From Omnitrophica WOR_2 bacterium RIFCSPHIGHO2_02_FULL_45_21 (GTDB lineage Bacteria > Omnitrophota > Gorgyraeia > Gygaellales > UBA12090): a stretch of 42,815 nt of DNA. Positions 42,156-42,815 of this stretch are shown in pieces. The stretch is taken from NCBI GenBank assembly GCA_001805575.1, contig MHGN01000018.1:19637-62451 (forward strand), written 5' to 3'. Made by a program: the position numbers and the translations under genes. Position 1 is the first letter of the stretch, and every line of letters starts with the position of its first letter. The notes under the pieces are model-generated. The model was not told the origin of the DNA, made no database searches, and saw only the letters and a program-made list of their open reading frames with translations.

Positions 42156-42184
42156 AGTATACAACATTGTATCATTGTTGTCAA
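42156..42184 (-). promoter_or_regulatory. Near-consensus promoter of the toxin-antitoxin operon
   Basis: TTGACA (42179-42184), 17 bases, TATACT (42156-42161) on the minus strand. The transcript would begin near 42149, giving a short leader with AAGGGGG before the antitoxin start. Confidence 0.8.
42159..42172 (-). promoter_or_regulatory. Palindromic operator overlapping the -10 box
   Basis: ATACAA-TG-TTGTAT is a perfect 6+6 inverted repeat that covers part of the spacer and the start of the -10 box. Its place and symmetry suit binding of the antitoxin dimer as a repressor. Confidence 0.6.
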
Positions 42185-42200
42185 GTGGGTATTGCTCCGC

Positions 42201-42815
42201 TCATTTGGAAAGGTGAACTCCCTCAAGGTTTTTTAAAGCGGCTACGCCAATCCCCATCACGAGCCAGAAGAGCATCCCCAAATCTAAGGAATAAAGAGTG
42301 GTATCCACTCCCATCTGAACGCAATAGCCAATAATGGCAGCCTGCGAAGCAAGCAACGTATACCAGTAAAAGTTTCTTTCTCGGCTATTTAAAATCTTGA
42401 TCCCGTGATAAAAAAACAGTCCCAGGATAAATAAAAATGCCAGAAGCCCAATGAGCCCCATTTCAGAAGCCATCTGCAGATAGCAGTTATGGGCATAAGC
42501 CGCGCTATATTGATAATCTTCAGCTATGAACTTCTTAAAATTAAACATAAATGTCCCTAAGCCAACCCCGATCCAGGGATTTGAGATGAACATCTTCCAT
42601 CCTGCCCGCCAGATGAATTTTCTATCAATACTGCTGGTATCGGAAAAGACAAAGAATTTAATTAATCTCTCCTTTAAAAAAGGAGGATAAAATACATAAG
42701 TGGCTATTATAAACATTCCCAGAATCAGTAAGAAAACAGCTAAGGCGTGTATCCATATACTCATAAACAAAATTGAAGTTAAGAAAGCCAGCCAAGCCCC
42801 GCGGGATACGGTCAA
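42201..42815 (-). CDS. O-antigen ligase/polymerase family membrane protein, N-terminus missing
   Basis: The frame runs off the end of the window; 204 residues are visible. They hold the SRGAWLA motif (residues about 4-10) of the Wzy/WaaL family, the periplasmic loop with NPWIGVGLGTF and AYAHNCYLQMASEMGLIG, and five or so membrane segments. Such enzymes polymerise or ligate glycans on undecaprenyl carriers in the inner membrane, but substrate and direction cannot be told. The open frame continues upstream of 42815, and the last codon visible is not a start by context. Confidence 0.88.
   Translation of the reverse strand: MTVSRGAWLAFLTSILFMSIWIHALAVFLLILGMFIIATYVFYPPFLKERLIKFFVFSDTSSIDRKFIWRAGWKMFISNPWIGVGLGTFMFNFKKFIAEDYQYSAAYAHNCYLQMASEMGLIGLLAFLFILGLFFYHGIKILNSRERNFYWYTLLASQAAIIGYCVQMGVDTTLYSLDLGMLFWLVMGIGVAALKNLEGVHLSK

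Overview
The window is 42.8 kb of what looks like a free-living, anaerobic bacterium from a little-studied lineage. Every gene I can support, including the one tRNA, lies on the minus strand, so transcription runs from high to low coordinates. The mix of genes suggests a candidate phylum such as Omnitrophota: NfnAB, pyruvate phosphate dikinase, PolX, a PilZ-PilT fusion, a HTH-less LacI-type protein, a GAD-less AspRS and repeat-riddled spacers. This placement is an inference and needs a marker-gene tree. No plasmid, phage, CRISPR or transposase genes are visible.

Reading in the direction of transcription: (1) the 3'-truncated end of this strand holds an O-antigen-ligase-like membrane protein (42815-42201, N-terminus outside the window) and an antitoxin/RelE-type toxin pair with a near-consensus promoter and a palindromic operator. 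(2) priA, a DUF4143-type ATPase and fmt follow; this PriA has lost its ATPase motifs. (3) A sugar-phosphate and glycolysis operon reads galT-like, galT, gap, pgk, tpiA, secG and a peptide-type substrate-binding protein; its promoter sits almost on the first start codon. (4) guaB3, guaA and dnaE form an operon with an excellent sigma-70 promoter. (5) An HU-like protein, hisS, aspS, a LysM lipoprotein, phoH, a pgpH-like HD protein and ybeY follow. (6) recO, panE, a small membrane protein, polX, apbE, nfnA, nfnB, panB, pilZ-pilT, glyS, ppdK, a sigma factor, a LacI-like sensor protein, apt, tRNA-Arg and a small lipoprotein complete the set. The start of an exported protein, behind a long structured leader, lies at the window edge.

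Together the genes describe central housekeeping: glycolysis with a pyrophosphate-linked PPDK step, ferredoxin/NADH/NADPH balancing by NfnAB, GMP synthesis, pantothenate synthesis, tRNA charging, replication and repair, and ribosome RNA maturation (YbeY).

The unusual content is at the level of detail. Short-unit degenerate repeats occur in spacers and have entered reading frames, encoding a linker in NfnB, the C-terminus of PPDK and the N-terminal export-signal regions of two lipoproteins. Several spacers carry perfect inverted repeats. Several enzymes depart from family norms: PriA without Walker motifs, a GalT paralogue with Arg in place of the catalytic His, AspRS without the GAD domain, and a LacI-type regulator without its DNA-binding domain. 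A conserved-motif membrane protein appears to start at ATT.
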